Shown: positions 8,507 through 16,140 of the stretch, piece by piece
Layout: each line of letters starts with the position of its first letter
Position numbering within the stretch: the stretch's first letter is position 1
Assembly: GCA_009702925.1 (NCBI GenBank)
Contig: WLHC01000004.1
Location: 1 to 49,884, forward strand
DNA from: Actinomycetota bacterium
GTDB lineage: Bacteria > Actinomycetota > Actinomycetes > Nanopelagicales > Nanopelagicaceae
Direction: 5' to 3'
Length of the DNA: 49,884 bases
Translations under genes and position numbers: made by a program
Notes under the pieces: generated by a model
Told to the model about the DNA's origin: nothing
The model's input: the letters and a program-made list of their open reading frames with translations, nothing else
Databases searched by the model: none

Positions 8507-9337
8507 TCAAAGTAACTTTGGAATTACACCTTTAAGGAGAGAGCCCATTCGATCGGCGGCGGCTTTGCCAGCAGCAATAACTTCTTCATGGTTTAACTTC
8601 TCACCAGTAACACCAGCTGCAGCATTTGTTACCAGTGAAATTCCAAGAACCTCTGCGCCAAGTGCATGCGCAGCTATCGCCTCAGGGACTGTTGACATTC
8701 CTACCAAATCTGCACCCATAGTTCGCATCATCAGAATCTCTGCAGGAGTTTCATAGGTTGGTCCACGCCAGTGAACATAGACGCCCTCTTGAAGAGTTGA
8801 ATCCTCTTTTTTAACAATCTCACGGATTCGCTTGCTATAAAGGTCGGTTAGATCTACAAACGTTGCACCAGATAATGGCGAAACAGCAGTTAAAGAGATG
8901 TGGTCACGGATTAATACTGGTTGACCAACTTTGTAAGCTGTATTGATTCCACCACATGCATTAGTCAAAATAATTATCTTGCAACCAGCCTTGACTGCTG
9001 TTCGCACACCATGAACTACCGGTTCAATTCCTTTACCTTCATACAAATGAGTTCGGCCTAGAAATACAAGTGCACGCATTTTTTTGTCACCTGCGTCGAT
9101 TTCATAAGATCGAACCTTGCCCGAATGGCCTTCGACAGCAGGAGATAAGAATCCGGTCAACTCGTCAGCGTTACATTCAAATGCCGGTACGCCAAGAGCA
9201 TCAACGGCGCTTACCCATCCAGAACCCATAACAAGTGCAACATCATGTTTAGCGATACCAGTTTTCTTAGCAATTTCATCAGCAGCAGCAACGGCGGCTG
9301 CAATCGGATCGCTGTATAAAAGATCAGATTTACTCAT
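8507..9337 (-). CDS. punA: Purine nucleoside phosphorylase (trimeric type)
   Basis: PNP cleaves purine (deoxy)nucleosides with phosphate to the base and (deoxy)ribose-1-phosphate. The 276-residue length and the motifs MGSGWVSAV, GRTHLYEG, LTNACGGIN, the late substrate motif VGMSTVPEAI and LVTNAAAG identify the trimeric class that prefers inosine and guanosine. It is the first gene of the minus-strand salvage operon. A CAGTAT hexamer lies 6 nt before the ATG and could be a weak leaderless promoter; no strong Shine-Dalgarno is seen. Confidence 0.94.
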   Translation of the reverse strand: MSKSDLLYSDPIAAAVAAADEIAKKTGIAKHDVALVMGSGWVSAVDALGVPAFECNADELTGFLSPAVEGHSGKVRSYEIDAGDKKMRALVFLGRTHLYEGKGIEPVVHGVRTAVKAGCKIIILTNACGGINTAYKVGQPVLIRDHISLTAVSPLSGATFVDLTDLYSKRIREIVKKEDSTLQEGVYVHWRGPTYETPAEILMMRTMGADLVGMSTVPEAIAAHALGAEVLGISLVTNAAAGVTGEKLNHEEVIAAGKAAADRMGSLLKGVIPKLL

Positions 9338-9343
9338 GGCTCA

Positions 9344-9349
9344 ATACTG
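9344..9349 (-). promoter_or_regulatory. Possible leaderless -10 hexamer for the PNP operon
   Basis: Minus-strand CAGTAT ends 6 nt before the ATG. It keeps the A2 and T6 positions but not T1, so it is weaker than the other candidates in this window. Confidence 0.35.
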
Positions 9350-9367
9350 TCACAGAGTTTGATTTCA

Positions 9368-9982
9368 TTATTGCATCGCCTTGAATTGAGGCCATGAGTA
9401 TCCAAGTTGAGCACTGGCCATCCTTAAAAACGGCATCGAGATTCCAACAACATTGGTGTAGTCACCTTCAATACTAGAAATAAATGGTGAACTAAATCCA
9501 TCGAGTGTGAATCCACCCGCGACATGAAGCGGTTCTTCTGTCGCTACGTAATCGATTATTTCTTCATCACTTATATTCGCAAAATTCACTCGAGTTGAGA
9601 CTCGATCAGAAATTTCCCGATCTTTGAAAGTATCAATGATGCAATGCCCAGTATGTAAAACTCCGCTTTTGCTACGAACTCTTTTGGCTCGCTCGATTGC
9701 TATCTCAGGCGTACCGGGTTTACCGAGTGATTTACCCTCGAACTCGAAAGTTGAGTCACACCCAATAATAATTGCAGGAAAATCTATCTGCTCGCGCACT
9801 GTATGTGCTTTTGTGATGGCAAGTGCGATAACCATATCTGATGGACTCATAGAGTTAAAGAACTCTGTTTCTTCATCAACATTACTGACCATAATTTTTG
9901 GTGAGAGTCCAGCCGATTCAAGCAAGCGACGGCGGCTCTTTGAGGCAGATGCTAGAACGATTGTTGGGCGATTCGAAGGCAC
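9368..9982 (-). CDS. maf: Maf-like nucleotide pyrophosphatase
   Basis: Maf proteins hydrolyse non-canonical or modified nucleoside triphosphates to monophosphates. The 204-residue protein begins with the family's LASASKSRRRLLESAGL motif and continues with CDSTFEF and the segment LGKPGTPEIA, giving the normal length and fold signature. The start is GTG, immediately preceded by a TACCTT hexamer (6-nt gap) and a TTGATT element at 10011-10016, so a leaderless transcript is likely. The gene is divergent from the PurK-like gene and lies 30 bp downstream of PNP in another transcript. Confidence 0.92.
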   Translation of the reverse strand: MPSNRPTIVLASASKSRRRLLESAGLSPKIMVSNVDEETEFFNSMSPSDMVIALAITKAHTVREQIDFPAIIIGCDSTFEFEGKSLGKPGTPEIAIERAKRVRSKSGVLHTGHCIIDTFKDREISDRVSTRVNFANISDEEIIDYVATEEPLHVAGGFTLDGFSSPFISSIEGDYTNVVGISMPFLRMASAQLGYSWPQFKAMQ

Positions 9983-9988
9983 GGGTTA

Positions 9989-9994
9989 AAGGTA
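9989..9994 (-). promoter_or_regulatory. Leaderless -10 hexamer for maf
   Basis: Minus-strand TACCTT ends 6 nt before the GTG start. A TTGATT element lies 16 bp further upstream (10011-10016). Both elements are close to consensus. Confidence 0.6.
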
Positions 9995-10049
9995 CTCGTT
10001 AAATGGTATAAATCAATTAATGAAATCAAATTAAAGTAATTCTGACTAC

Positions 10050-10055
10050 TAGGAT
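10050..10055 (+). promoter_or_regulatory. Leaderless -10 hexamer for the PurK-like gene
   Basis: TAGGAT ends 6 nt before the GTG start at 10062. There is no Shine-Dalgarno sequence and no clear -35 element. Confidence 0.55.
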
Positions 10056-10061
10056 TATTGT

Positions 10062-11021
10062 GTGAAGAACTCATTTCCAACCCTAGGAGTTATTGGTGGT
10101 GGAGAGCTTGCTCGAATGTTTGTGGCTCCTGCTGCAGCTTTAGGCGTCGATCTTTTGATATATGCATCAGATCCAAATGATTCAGCTGCTCAGATTTGTA
10201 ATCATGAAATCGGAAGTTACAAAGATTTAGATGCAATTCGCAAATTTGCTAAAAAATGTGACGTCATCACCTTTATAAATGAATTAATTCCTTTGAGTAT
10301 CATCCGAGCGATCGAAGCAGATGGTGTAGCAGTGCGTCCATCTTCTACATCATTAGAACTCTTGCGAAACAAAGAAAAAAACGACAATGTTTTCAATGAG
10401 CGACCCCTTGATATTGATTATGAGATTACAGTCATGGTTGCCCGCTCACCACACGGCCAAGCAACAACATGGGCACCAACTATGGATGTGGAAAAAGATG
10501 GAATAAGTGTTCTGACTATTACACCCGCGCCAAATCTTTCTCAAGACTTGAGTGAGCAAGTACAAAAGTTGGCGCTTGAAACAGTAAGAACTTCTGGTGT
10601 GGTCGGTGTTGCAGCTGTGGAAATGTTCGTGAAACAAGAAGAGATCATTATTAAGGATCTTGCAATGGGCCCCCATCGTTCAGGGCTCTGGACAATCGAA
10701 GGTGCACGGACGAGTCAGTTTGAACAACATGTGCGAGCAGTTCTTGACCTGCCTTTAGGAGATCCAACAATGACTGCGCCGATTGTCGTTGTAGGACACA
10801 TGTTCATTGGTGAAAAACTTGTTGGTAGAAAAATAGATATGTATCGCCCGTATTTGCATTTAATGGCAAGAACTCCGGGACTTAAATTTCATCAGTATAG
10901 GAACGATGGGCGCCCTGGTTATAAAGTCGGTCATATAACTTTACTGGGGGAGAATCTCGAGGATCTAACTAATGAGATTCAACATGCAATTGACTATATG
11001 GGTGGAGAGATTGATGAGTGA
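10062..11021 (+). CDS. purK: Reduced PurK-like protein (degenerate N5-carboxyaminoimidazole ribonucleotide synthase)
   Basis: True PurK uses ATP and bicarbonate to carboxylate AIR in purine synthesis and is normally 350-400 residues. This intact 319-residue frame keeps the N-terminal Rossmann-like part (GVIGGGELARMF) and the C-terminal part (RTSQFEQHVRAVLDLPLGD, RPGYKVGHITLLG). At about residues 105-120 it jumps from LELLRNKEK straight to YEITVMVARSPHGQ. Roughly 65-75 residues of the ATP-grasp central subdomain, with its ATP-binding Lys and glycine-rich loop, are missing. The usual NELAPRPHNSGHW segment reads KDLAMGPHRSGLW, so the metal-binding Asn/Glu and other key positions are changed. Catalysis by the known mechanism looks unlikely. 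No purE follows; only a 12-codon open frame (11014-11052) overlaps the stop. Confidence 0.85.
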   Translation: MKNSFPTLGVIGGGELARMFVAPAAALGVDLLIYASDPNDSAAQICNHEIGSYKDLDAIRKFAKKCDVITFINELIPLSIIRAIEADGVAVRPSSTSLELLRNKEKNDNVFNERPLDIDYEITVMVARSPHGQATTWAPTMDVEKDGISVLTITPAPNLSQDLSEQVQKLALETVRTSGVVGVAAVEMFVKQEEIIIKDLAMGPHRSGLWTIEGARTSQFEQHVRAVLDLPLGDPTMTAPIVVVGHMFIGEKLVGRKIDMYRPYLHLMARTPGLKFHQYRNDGRPGYKVGHITLLGENLEDLTNEIQHAIDYMGGEIDE

Positions 11022-11057
11022 TGTTGCAGTGTTTGTAGAGTCAGAAATTTGATTTAA

Positions 11058-12377
11058 TTAATCTGTGCGACCAAGGGCACGAAACTTCCAACCTGCTTTG
11101 CGCCATAAATCTCGATCTAACATATTTCGACCATCAATAATGATTTTATTCTTTACCAATGAAGAAATCGCTGCAGGATCAATCTGTCGATACTCTTTCC
11201 ATTCAGTAAGGTGTAAAACTAAATTCGCATCCTTTAGTGCATCATTGACATTGAGAGCGTATTCCAAATTCGGGAAACGCTTGCGCGCAGGCTCAATTCC
11301 TTGTGGGTCGGTAACTACTACCTGTGCGCCAGCAGCATTTAGTTGAGCAGCAATATCTAGGGCTGGGGAATCACGAACATCATCGCTATCTGGCTTGAAC
11401 GTTGCACCCAAAACTGCAATTTTGTACTGCGATAAATCGTCAGAGAGCTCACTACGGACAACATCGATTACACGAAGACGTGCACGAAGATTGATTGCAT
11501 CAATCTCACGCAAAAATTCCAATGCTTGTTTTGCACCTAGCTCTTCCGCTCTGGCCATAAATGCACGAATATCTTTTGGTAGACATCCTCCTCCAAAACC
11601 AATTCCAGCTTGTAGGAACTTGTTTCCAATTCGTGGGTCATAACCAATTGCCTTTGCAAGTACAGTCACATCGCCTCCGGCTGCTTCACAAACTTCAGCC
11701 ATTGCATTTATAAATGAAATCTTTGTTGCAAGGAAAGAGTTTGCAGCCACTTTTACTAATTCAGAAGTAGGTAAGTCGGCACGGATCCAGGGAGTACCTA
11801 GATCAAGAATTGGCTTATAAACTTTTTTGAGAATATCTTCTGCCAAATCATTTGCCACACCAACAACTAATCTATTTGGCGTCAATGTATCTTCAACTGC
11901 AAAACCTTCACGAAGAAACTCTGGATTCCATGCCAAATCAGCGTGCGGTGCAGTTTTTGCTAATTCTTCACGAAGAGATTGTGCAGTTCCTACAGGCACG
12001 GTGGATTTTCCAACAACCAAAGAACCTTTCTTTAGAAAGGGTGAAATGGCAGCAAGTGCTGATTTTACATACGTTAAATCAGCAGCTAGACCATCTTTGC
12101 TCTGTGGGGTTCCTACACAAATAAAGTGAACATCGGCATCTGTAACAGCCAAAACATCTGTTGTAAATGACAAACGTCCAGATTTCATCTCTTGTGCTAA
12201 AAGTGTGTCTAAACCTGGCTCATAAAATGGCAGTTTTCCACTTTGCAACTCTGCAATTTTTACAGGATCGGTATCAACTCCGACTACCCTATAACCAAGT
12301 GATGACATACAAGCAGCATGGGTGACGCCAAGATAACCACAACCAACAACTGAGAGTTTTTCATCCATAACTTTCAT
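11058..12377 (-). CDS. ugd: UDP-glucose 6-dehydrogenase
   Basis: This enzyme oxidises UDP-glucose to UDP-glucuronate with two NAD. The 439-residue protein has the N-terminal nucleotide-binding fold (VVGCGYLGVTHAACMSSLGY), the STVPVGT motif, NPEFLREG, and the catalytic thiol at about residue 265 in FGGGCLPKDIRAF. A late segment, GATFKPDSDDVRDSPA, is also typical. It starts 1 bp after the stop of the LCP gene, so the two share an operon. UDP-glucuronate would be a precursor for an acidic envelope polysaccharide, consistent with the divergent glycosyltransferase and exporter genes. UDP-ManNAc dehydrogenases are a related alternative. Confidence 0.92.
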   Translation of the reverse strand: MKVMDEKLSVVGCGYLGVTHAACMSSLGYRVVGVDTDPVKIAELQSGKLPFYEPGLDTLLAQEMKSGRLSFTTDVLAVTDADVHFICVGTPQSKDGLAADLTYVKSALAAISPFLKKGSLVVGKSTVPVGTAQSLREELAKTAPHADLAWNPEFLREGFAVEDTLTPNRLVVGVANDLAEDILKKVYKPILDLGTPWIRADLPTSELVKVAANSFLATKISFINAMAEVCEAAGGDVTVLAKAIGYDPRIGNKFLQAGIGFGGGCLPKDIRAFMARAEELGAKQALEFLREIDAINLRARLRVIDVVRSELSDDLSQYKIAVLGATFKPDSDDVRDSPALDIAAQLNAAGAQVVVTDPQGIEPARKRFPNLEYALNVNDALKDANLVLHLTEWKEYRQIDPAAISSLVKNKIIIDGRNMLDRDLWRKAGWKFRALGRTD

Positions 12378-12378
12378 T

Positions 12379-13488
12379 TTACTTCAACTCTCCACATGGA
12401 TTTTCATCGGCTGTACGAGTCTTGAATTTATCAATCACTGTTGGGGTTGGACTGCCCGAAGCGGATGGAGATGGTTCAACAATATCTGTCAAAGGTAGAT
12501 CTTCCCTTAATCGATTAAATAATTCAGGAGCTAAAACTGAGTCCCACTTAACAACAGACCCAAGACCTTCAACTCGAGCATTCGAATTTCCCAGTGGAAT
12601 AGTTAGAGTTCTAACATTACTGGCAGTTAAATTCTTTAATTGTTTTGCAAGAGTTAGTAGATCGCTCTTATTTAATTCGGCATCAGTCTTTACTGTTGCA
12701 ATGAGTGAGTTAAAGAAATTCACTAGTTTTACTGGATTAAGAAGAACCCCGGTACTGGTTACTTTTCTAAGGACCGCACTCATAAACTGCTGTTGGCGCT
12801 GCATTCGGCCAATGTCGCCAAGTCCATCAAAATCTCTTGTTCTCACGTATTTTAGAGCTTCAATTCCATTGAGCGTGTGCACTCCTGCAGCTAAAACTAA
12901 GTGGCTGCCTGGATCATCGATATCTTTTTTAGTACAAACTTCAATTCCACCCAAAGAATCAACCATGCCTGCAAAGCCTGCAAAACCAATTTCAATGTAA
13001 TGGTCAATTCGAACACTAGTTTCATTTTCAATTGTTTGAATCAATAACGAAGGGCCTCCAAATGCGAATGCAGCATTAATTTTTCCAAGTGCAGCCGGGA
13101 TAATTTTCCCACTTCCCGAAGAAGAAGGGTGCTCTGGGATAGTTACTAAAGAATCACGAGGAATAGAGATAATTGTTGCTTTATCTCGAGACTTTGATAT
13201 GTGAACGATCAACATGGTGTCAGACCTAGAACCTGCAGCAGTCTTAGTGCTTCCTACGCGCAATAGTTTTCTCTGTTCTTTAGTTAATCCTTCGCGAGTA
13301 TCTGCACCAACAATGAGATAGTTCAAAGCAGATGTTGGTTTATCAGGTCTATCGATTACGGTGCCAAAGGCGTCAATGCGTGAAAGAGCACCACTTACCT
13401 GTCCAAGGCCTAACCAGGAGATGCTAGAAACAACGACGATGCCCACTGATAGTGAGGTAAAAATTCGAATTGCCCGCGTTGATTTCAC
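12379..13488 (-). CDS. LytR-CpsA-Psr (LCP) family glycopolymer ligase
   Basis: LCP proteins attach wall glycopolymers (teichoic acids, capsule or arabinogalactan) to peptidoglycan on the outer face of the membrane. The protein has one N-terminal membrane segment after a short basic stretch (RAIRIFTSLSVG...), then the LCP domain: VGADTREG, GSRSDTMLIVH, SIPRDSLVTI, ALKYVRTRDFDGLGDIGRMQRQQQF. A proline/serine-rich tail follows. An in-frame TTG exists at 13506, but I prefer the GTG at 13488 (369 aa), because TACTCT ends exactly 6 nt before it. The gene is co-transcribed with UDP-glucose dehydrogenase and divergent from the glycosyltransferase/export cluster. Confidence 0.92.
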   Translation of the reverse strand: MKSTRAIRIFTSLSVGIVVVSSISWLGLGQVSGALSRIDAFGTVIDRPDKPTSALNYLIVGADTREGLTKEQRKLLRVGSTKTAAGSRSDTMLIVHISKSRDKATIISIPRDSLVTIPEHPSSSGSGKIIPAALGKINAAFAFGGPSLLIQTIENETSVRIDHYIEIGFAGFAGMVDSLGGIEVCTKKDIDDPGSHLVLAAGVHTLNGIEALKYVRTRDFDGLGDIGRMQRQQQFMSAVLRKVTSTGVLLNPVKLVNFFNSLIATVKTDAELNKSDLLTLAKQLKNLTASNVRTLTIPLGNSNARVEGLGSVVKWDSVLAPELFNRLREDLPLTDIVEPSPSASGSPTPTVIDKFKTRTADENPCGELK

Positions 13489-13494
13489 TAGGAG

Positions 13495-13500
13495 AGAGTA
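13495..13500 (-). promoter_or_regulatory. Leaderless -10 hexamer for the LCP gene
   Basis: Minus-strand TACTCT followed by exactly 6 nt and GTG (13488). This decides the start in favour of the GTG rather than the upstream TTG at 13506. Confidence 0.5.
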
Positions 13501-13505
13501 CTTCA

Positions 13506-13515
13506 ACGGTACCGT
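13506..13515. promoter_or_regulatory. 10-bp palindrome between divergent LCP and glycosyltransferase genes
   Basis: ACGGTACCGT is a perfect palindrome in the short divergent promoter region. It contains TACCGT (13510-13515), a possible -10 for the plus-strand gene with a 9-nt gap to its ATG. Whether it is an operator or chance cannot be told. Confidence 0.25.
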
Positions 13516-13524
13516 GTACGGGTT

Positions 13525-14535
13525 ATGTCGACATCAGCAAACACCTTGTACGGCTCACCGAGAGCAGAAATCTCGGTGGTTTTGCCTGTTCTTAATGAAG
13601 AGAAGTATTTAGCTGATTCTGTCAGCGCCATTCTTAATCAAAAATTTGATGGGCACCTGGAGATAATTCTTGCCATTGGGCCCTCACAGGATAGAACAAT
13701 GGAGATTGCACGCAAGTTACAAAGCGCGGATGCGCGAGTAGTAATTATAGAAAATCCAACTGGACGAACAGCTGCAGGTCTGAATCTAGCAATCGCAGCA
13801 TCTTCATATTCAGTAATTGTTCGAGTTGATGGACACTCAAATATTCCTTCCAACTACTGTCAACTTGCATATGAGATATTAAAAGATACCGGCGCAGTAA
13901 ATGTTGGCGGAATTATGGATGCAACAGGACGGTCATTTTTTGAAAAATCGGTAGCCAGAGCAATGAGGAGTCCACTTGGTGTTGGTGCATCTCGCTTTCA
14001 TACCGGTGGAACCCCAGGTGAGGTCGACACTGTTTATCTTGGGGTATTTAGGAAAGAGGCATTACTTGCAGCCGGAGGATTTGATGAAAGATTTACGAGA
14101 GCTCAAGATTGGGAGCTGAATTTTAGATTACGTGAGCTGGGTGGAGTAGTTTATTTTGATCCTCGCTTGATAGTTACATATCGCCCACGTTCATCTTTAA
14201 GAGCTTTAGCAAAACAGTATTTTCAGTACGGTCGCTGGCGAAGAGTTGTTTCTAGGCGACACCAAGGAACAATTAACTACAGATACTTGGCCCCACCATT
14301 TACCGTCATTGCAACCGTAATTTCATTAATCTCAGGTTGGTTAATCAATCCCGTTCTATTACTGCCTGCATTAATCTATGGATTGTTTATCCTGATTGCA
14401 TCGATTTTAATTGGGAAGTCCCTGGGCGAAATTCTTTGCCTGCCTGCTGTTCTGCTCACAATGCATATTTCATGGGGAATTGGTTTTCTTACATCACCGA
14501 AGTCACTTGTTCCTGCGGTAACCTTGCATCCGTGA
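13525..14535 (+). CDS. Family 2 glycosyltransferase (ExoA-like), membrane-associated
   Basis: A 336-residue GT-A fold glycosyltransferase. It starts with the nucleotide-sugar binding strand ISVVLPVLNEEKYLADSV, has IVRVDGHSNIP as the metal-binding (DxD-like) segment and FTRAQDWELNFRLRE as the acceptor/catalytic base region. About three hydrophobic segments near residues 255-325 would anchor it to the inner membrane. It resembles succinoglycan-type ExoA proteins that elongate lipid-linked polysaccharides. The stop overlaps the GTG start of the ABC permease (GTGA), so it belongs to the export operon. Sugar specificity is unknown. Confidence 0.9.
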   Translation: MSTSANTLYGSPRAEISVVLPVLNEEKYLADSVSAILNQKFDGHLEIILAIGPSQDRTMEIARKLQSADARVVIIENPTGRTAAGLNLAIAASSYSVIVRVDGHSNIPSNYCQLAYEILKDTGAVNVGGIMDATGRSFFEKSVARAMRSPLGVGASRFHTGGTPGEVDTVYLGVFRKEALLAAGGFDERFTRAQDWELNFRLRELGGVVYFDPRLIVTYRPRSSLRALAKQYFQYGRWRRVVSRRHQGTINYRYLAPPFTVIATVISLISGWLINPVLLLPALIYGLFILIASILIGKSLGEILCLPAVLLTMHISWGIGFLTSPKSLVPAVTLHP

Positions 14536-15359
14536 GTACCCCACTTCAGGTTTATGAGCCATTTAAAGCTGGGCTCCCTAAACTAGGTAGGTACTGGAAG
14601 TCTCTATGGTCCAGGCGAACTTTCATTGCCGAACACTCGAAATCAGAGCTTCGTGAACAACACTTCGATACAGCTTTTGGTCAATTTTGGTTAGTAATAA
14701 ATCCACTCTTACTTTCAGGGGTTTATTTCATCTTGATCGTGATAATCGGGGGCAAAACTGACACTACTAGATACGTTCACTTAACGGGAACGCTGTTTTT
14801 GTTTTACTTGGTTTCTAACAGTTTGAGTTCCGGTGTTAAGGCCGTAACTTCGGGACAAAGATTAATTCTAAATACTGCTTTTCCTCGAATTATGTTGCCA
14901 CTTTCCTCAGTCGTGATCGCACTCTTTAAATTTTTCCCAACTATAATTGTCTTTATTGTTATCAAAGCCGTGGTCGGCTCATCATTTTCTATTGAAATGT
15001 TATGGGCGATACCGATTCTTCTCATAACAACGCTATTAGCGCTCGGATTAGCTATAACAATTTCTTGTATAAATGTTTATTTCCGAGATATGGCGAGTTT
15101 TTTACCATACATGACTCGGACACTTTTGTATCTATCACCGATTTTGTATGAAGCATCAACGCTTAAGCCGGGACTTCGTATTTTGGAGTACGTCAATCCA
15201 CTTTTCCCAATTCTAGATTCCTGGTCACGTGCCTTGGTTTACGGGCAAAATCCAGAGTTATCTAGCATGCTTGCGGGCTTAGGATGGGCGGCCGGAATAT
15301 TTTTTATTGGAACATATATTTTCTTATCGAGGGAGCGTGAGTTCGCTGTCCGTCTCTAA
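14532..15359 (+). CDS. ABC-2 type polysaccharide export permease (Wzm/TagG-like)
   Basis: A 275-residue integral membrane protein with about six hydrophobic segments (for example LLLSGVYFILIVIIGG, VVIALFKFFPTIIVFIVI and IPILLITTLLALGLAITIS). The conserved end reads RILEYVNPLFPILDSW. This is the permease of an ABC exporter for undecaprenyl-linked polysaccharide or teichoic-acid-like polymers. I placed the start at GTG 14532, which overlaps the preceding stop as GTGA and removes a long non-homologous N-terminal extension. The ATPase gene starts inside its last 23 bp. Confidence 0.9.
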   Translation: MSTPLQVYEPFKAGLPKLGRYWKSLWSRRTFIAEHSKSELREQHFDTAFGQFWLVINPLLLSGVYFILIVIIGGKTDTTRYVHLTGTLFLFYLVSNSLSSGVKAVTSGQRLILNTAFPRIMLPLSSVVIALFKFFPTIIVFIVIKAVVGSSFSIEMLWAIPILLITTLLALGLAITISCINVYFRDMASFLPYMTRTLLYLSPILYEASTLKPGLRILEYVNPLFPILDSWSRALVYGQNPELSSMLAGLGWAAGIFFIGTYIFLSREREFAVRL

Positions 15360-16140
15360 TTCACATAAGACTAAAGAGATTGCTGTTTCGGTAAGAGATG
15401 TCAGTCTTACTTATTCAACAACAATTGATCGTAGGCCTACATTTAAAACCCGAGTTAAGGCGCTTGCTCGCGGGAAAAAGCAAACTCGAGTTGTGCAAGC
15501 TTTAAGAAACGTGAATTTAGATGTTGAATATGGTCACGTACTTGGTGTGATTGGTGCAAACGGTGCTGGTAAATCCTCACTTATGAGATGTATTGCAGGA
15601 ATTTTGCCGCCTTCTCAAGGGCGAATTGAAGTGTATGGATCTGTCAGCACTTTGCTTGCATTAGGAGTTGGTTTTAATCCATCAATGTCAGGCCGCACCA
15701 ATGTTTACCTTGGTGGATTAGCCGCAGGGATGTCTCGCGAGGAGATTAACGGTCACTTTGATGAGATCGCTTCTTTCTCAGAGTTAGGTGATGCAATTGA
15801 TGCTCCGATGCGCACATATTCATCTGGAATGTTTGCCCGCTTGGCTTTTTCTGTAGCGGCAACGGTGCGTCCAGATATCTTGATTATCGATGAGGCGTTA
15901 AGTACGGGTGATGCAAAGTTTAAGGAAAAAAGCCTCAACCGAGTCAAAGAACTTCGAAGTGATGATCGAGCTTTGATTTTAGTTAGTCACGCCATGCAAA
16001 CTTTAAGAGAGACATGTAATGATGTCGTATGGCTTGATAAGGGGAAAGTCATTTCACGAGGTGAACCAAACCAAGTTATAGATGCTTATCAGGAGTTTTT
16101 ACAAGTTGGAAAGAGTGCAGCAATCGATGAGGATGTCTAA
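15337..16140 (+). CDS. ABC transporter ATPase for polysaccharide export (Wzt/TagH-like)
   Basis: A 267-residue ATPase with Walker A GANGAGKSS, a signature loop YSSGMFARLAF in place of the classical LSGGQ (typical of the polysaccharide-export branch), Walker B PDILIIDEAL and the switch motif LVSH. It lacks the C-terminal carbohydrate-binding domain found in some Wzt proteins, so substrate selection probably does not depend on terminal sugars. The GTG at 15337 follows GAGGGAGC and overlaps the permease by 23 nt. It powers the permease encoded just upstream. Confidence 0.92.
   Translation: MSSLSVSNSHKTKEIAVSVRDVSLTYSTTIDRRPTFKTRVKALARGKKQTRVVQALRNVNLDVEYGHVLGVIGANGAGKSSLMRCIAGILPPSQGRIEVYGSVSTLLALGVGFNPSMSGRTNVYLGGLAAGMSREEINGHFDEIASFSELGDAIDAPMRTYSSGMFARLAFSVAATVRPDILIIDEALSTGDAKFKEKSLNRVKELRSDDRALILVSHAMQTLRETCNDVVWLDKGKVISRGEPNQVIDAYQEFLQVGKSAAIDEDV

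Noticed and set aside
10374-10415. A frameshift explaining the short PurK
   Set aside because: The homologous segments on both sides are in the same frame and directly adjacent, so there is no leftover sequence for the missing domain; it is a deletion.
11014-11052. 12-codon frame after purK as a purE remnant
   Set aside because: It overlaps the purK stop exactly where purE normally begins, but the residues do not match PurE convincingly, so it is not listed as a gene.
14337-14531. A longer N-terminus for the ABC permease
   Set aside because: This stretch overlaps the glycosyltransferase coding end in another frame and adds 65 residues unlike any permease; the GTGA overlap start is better.
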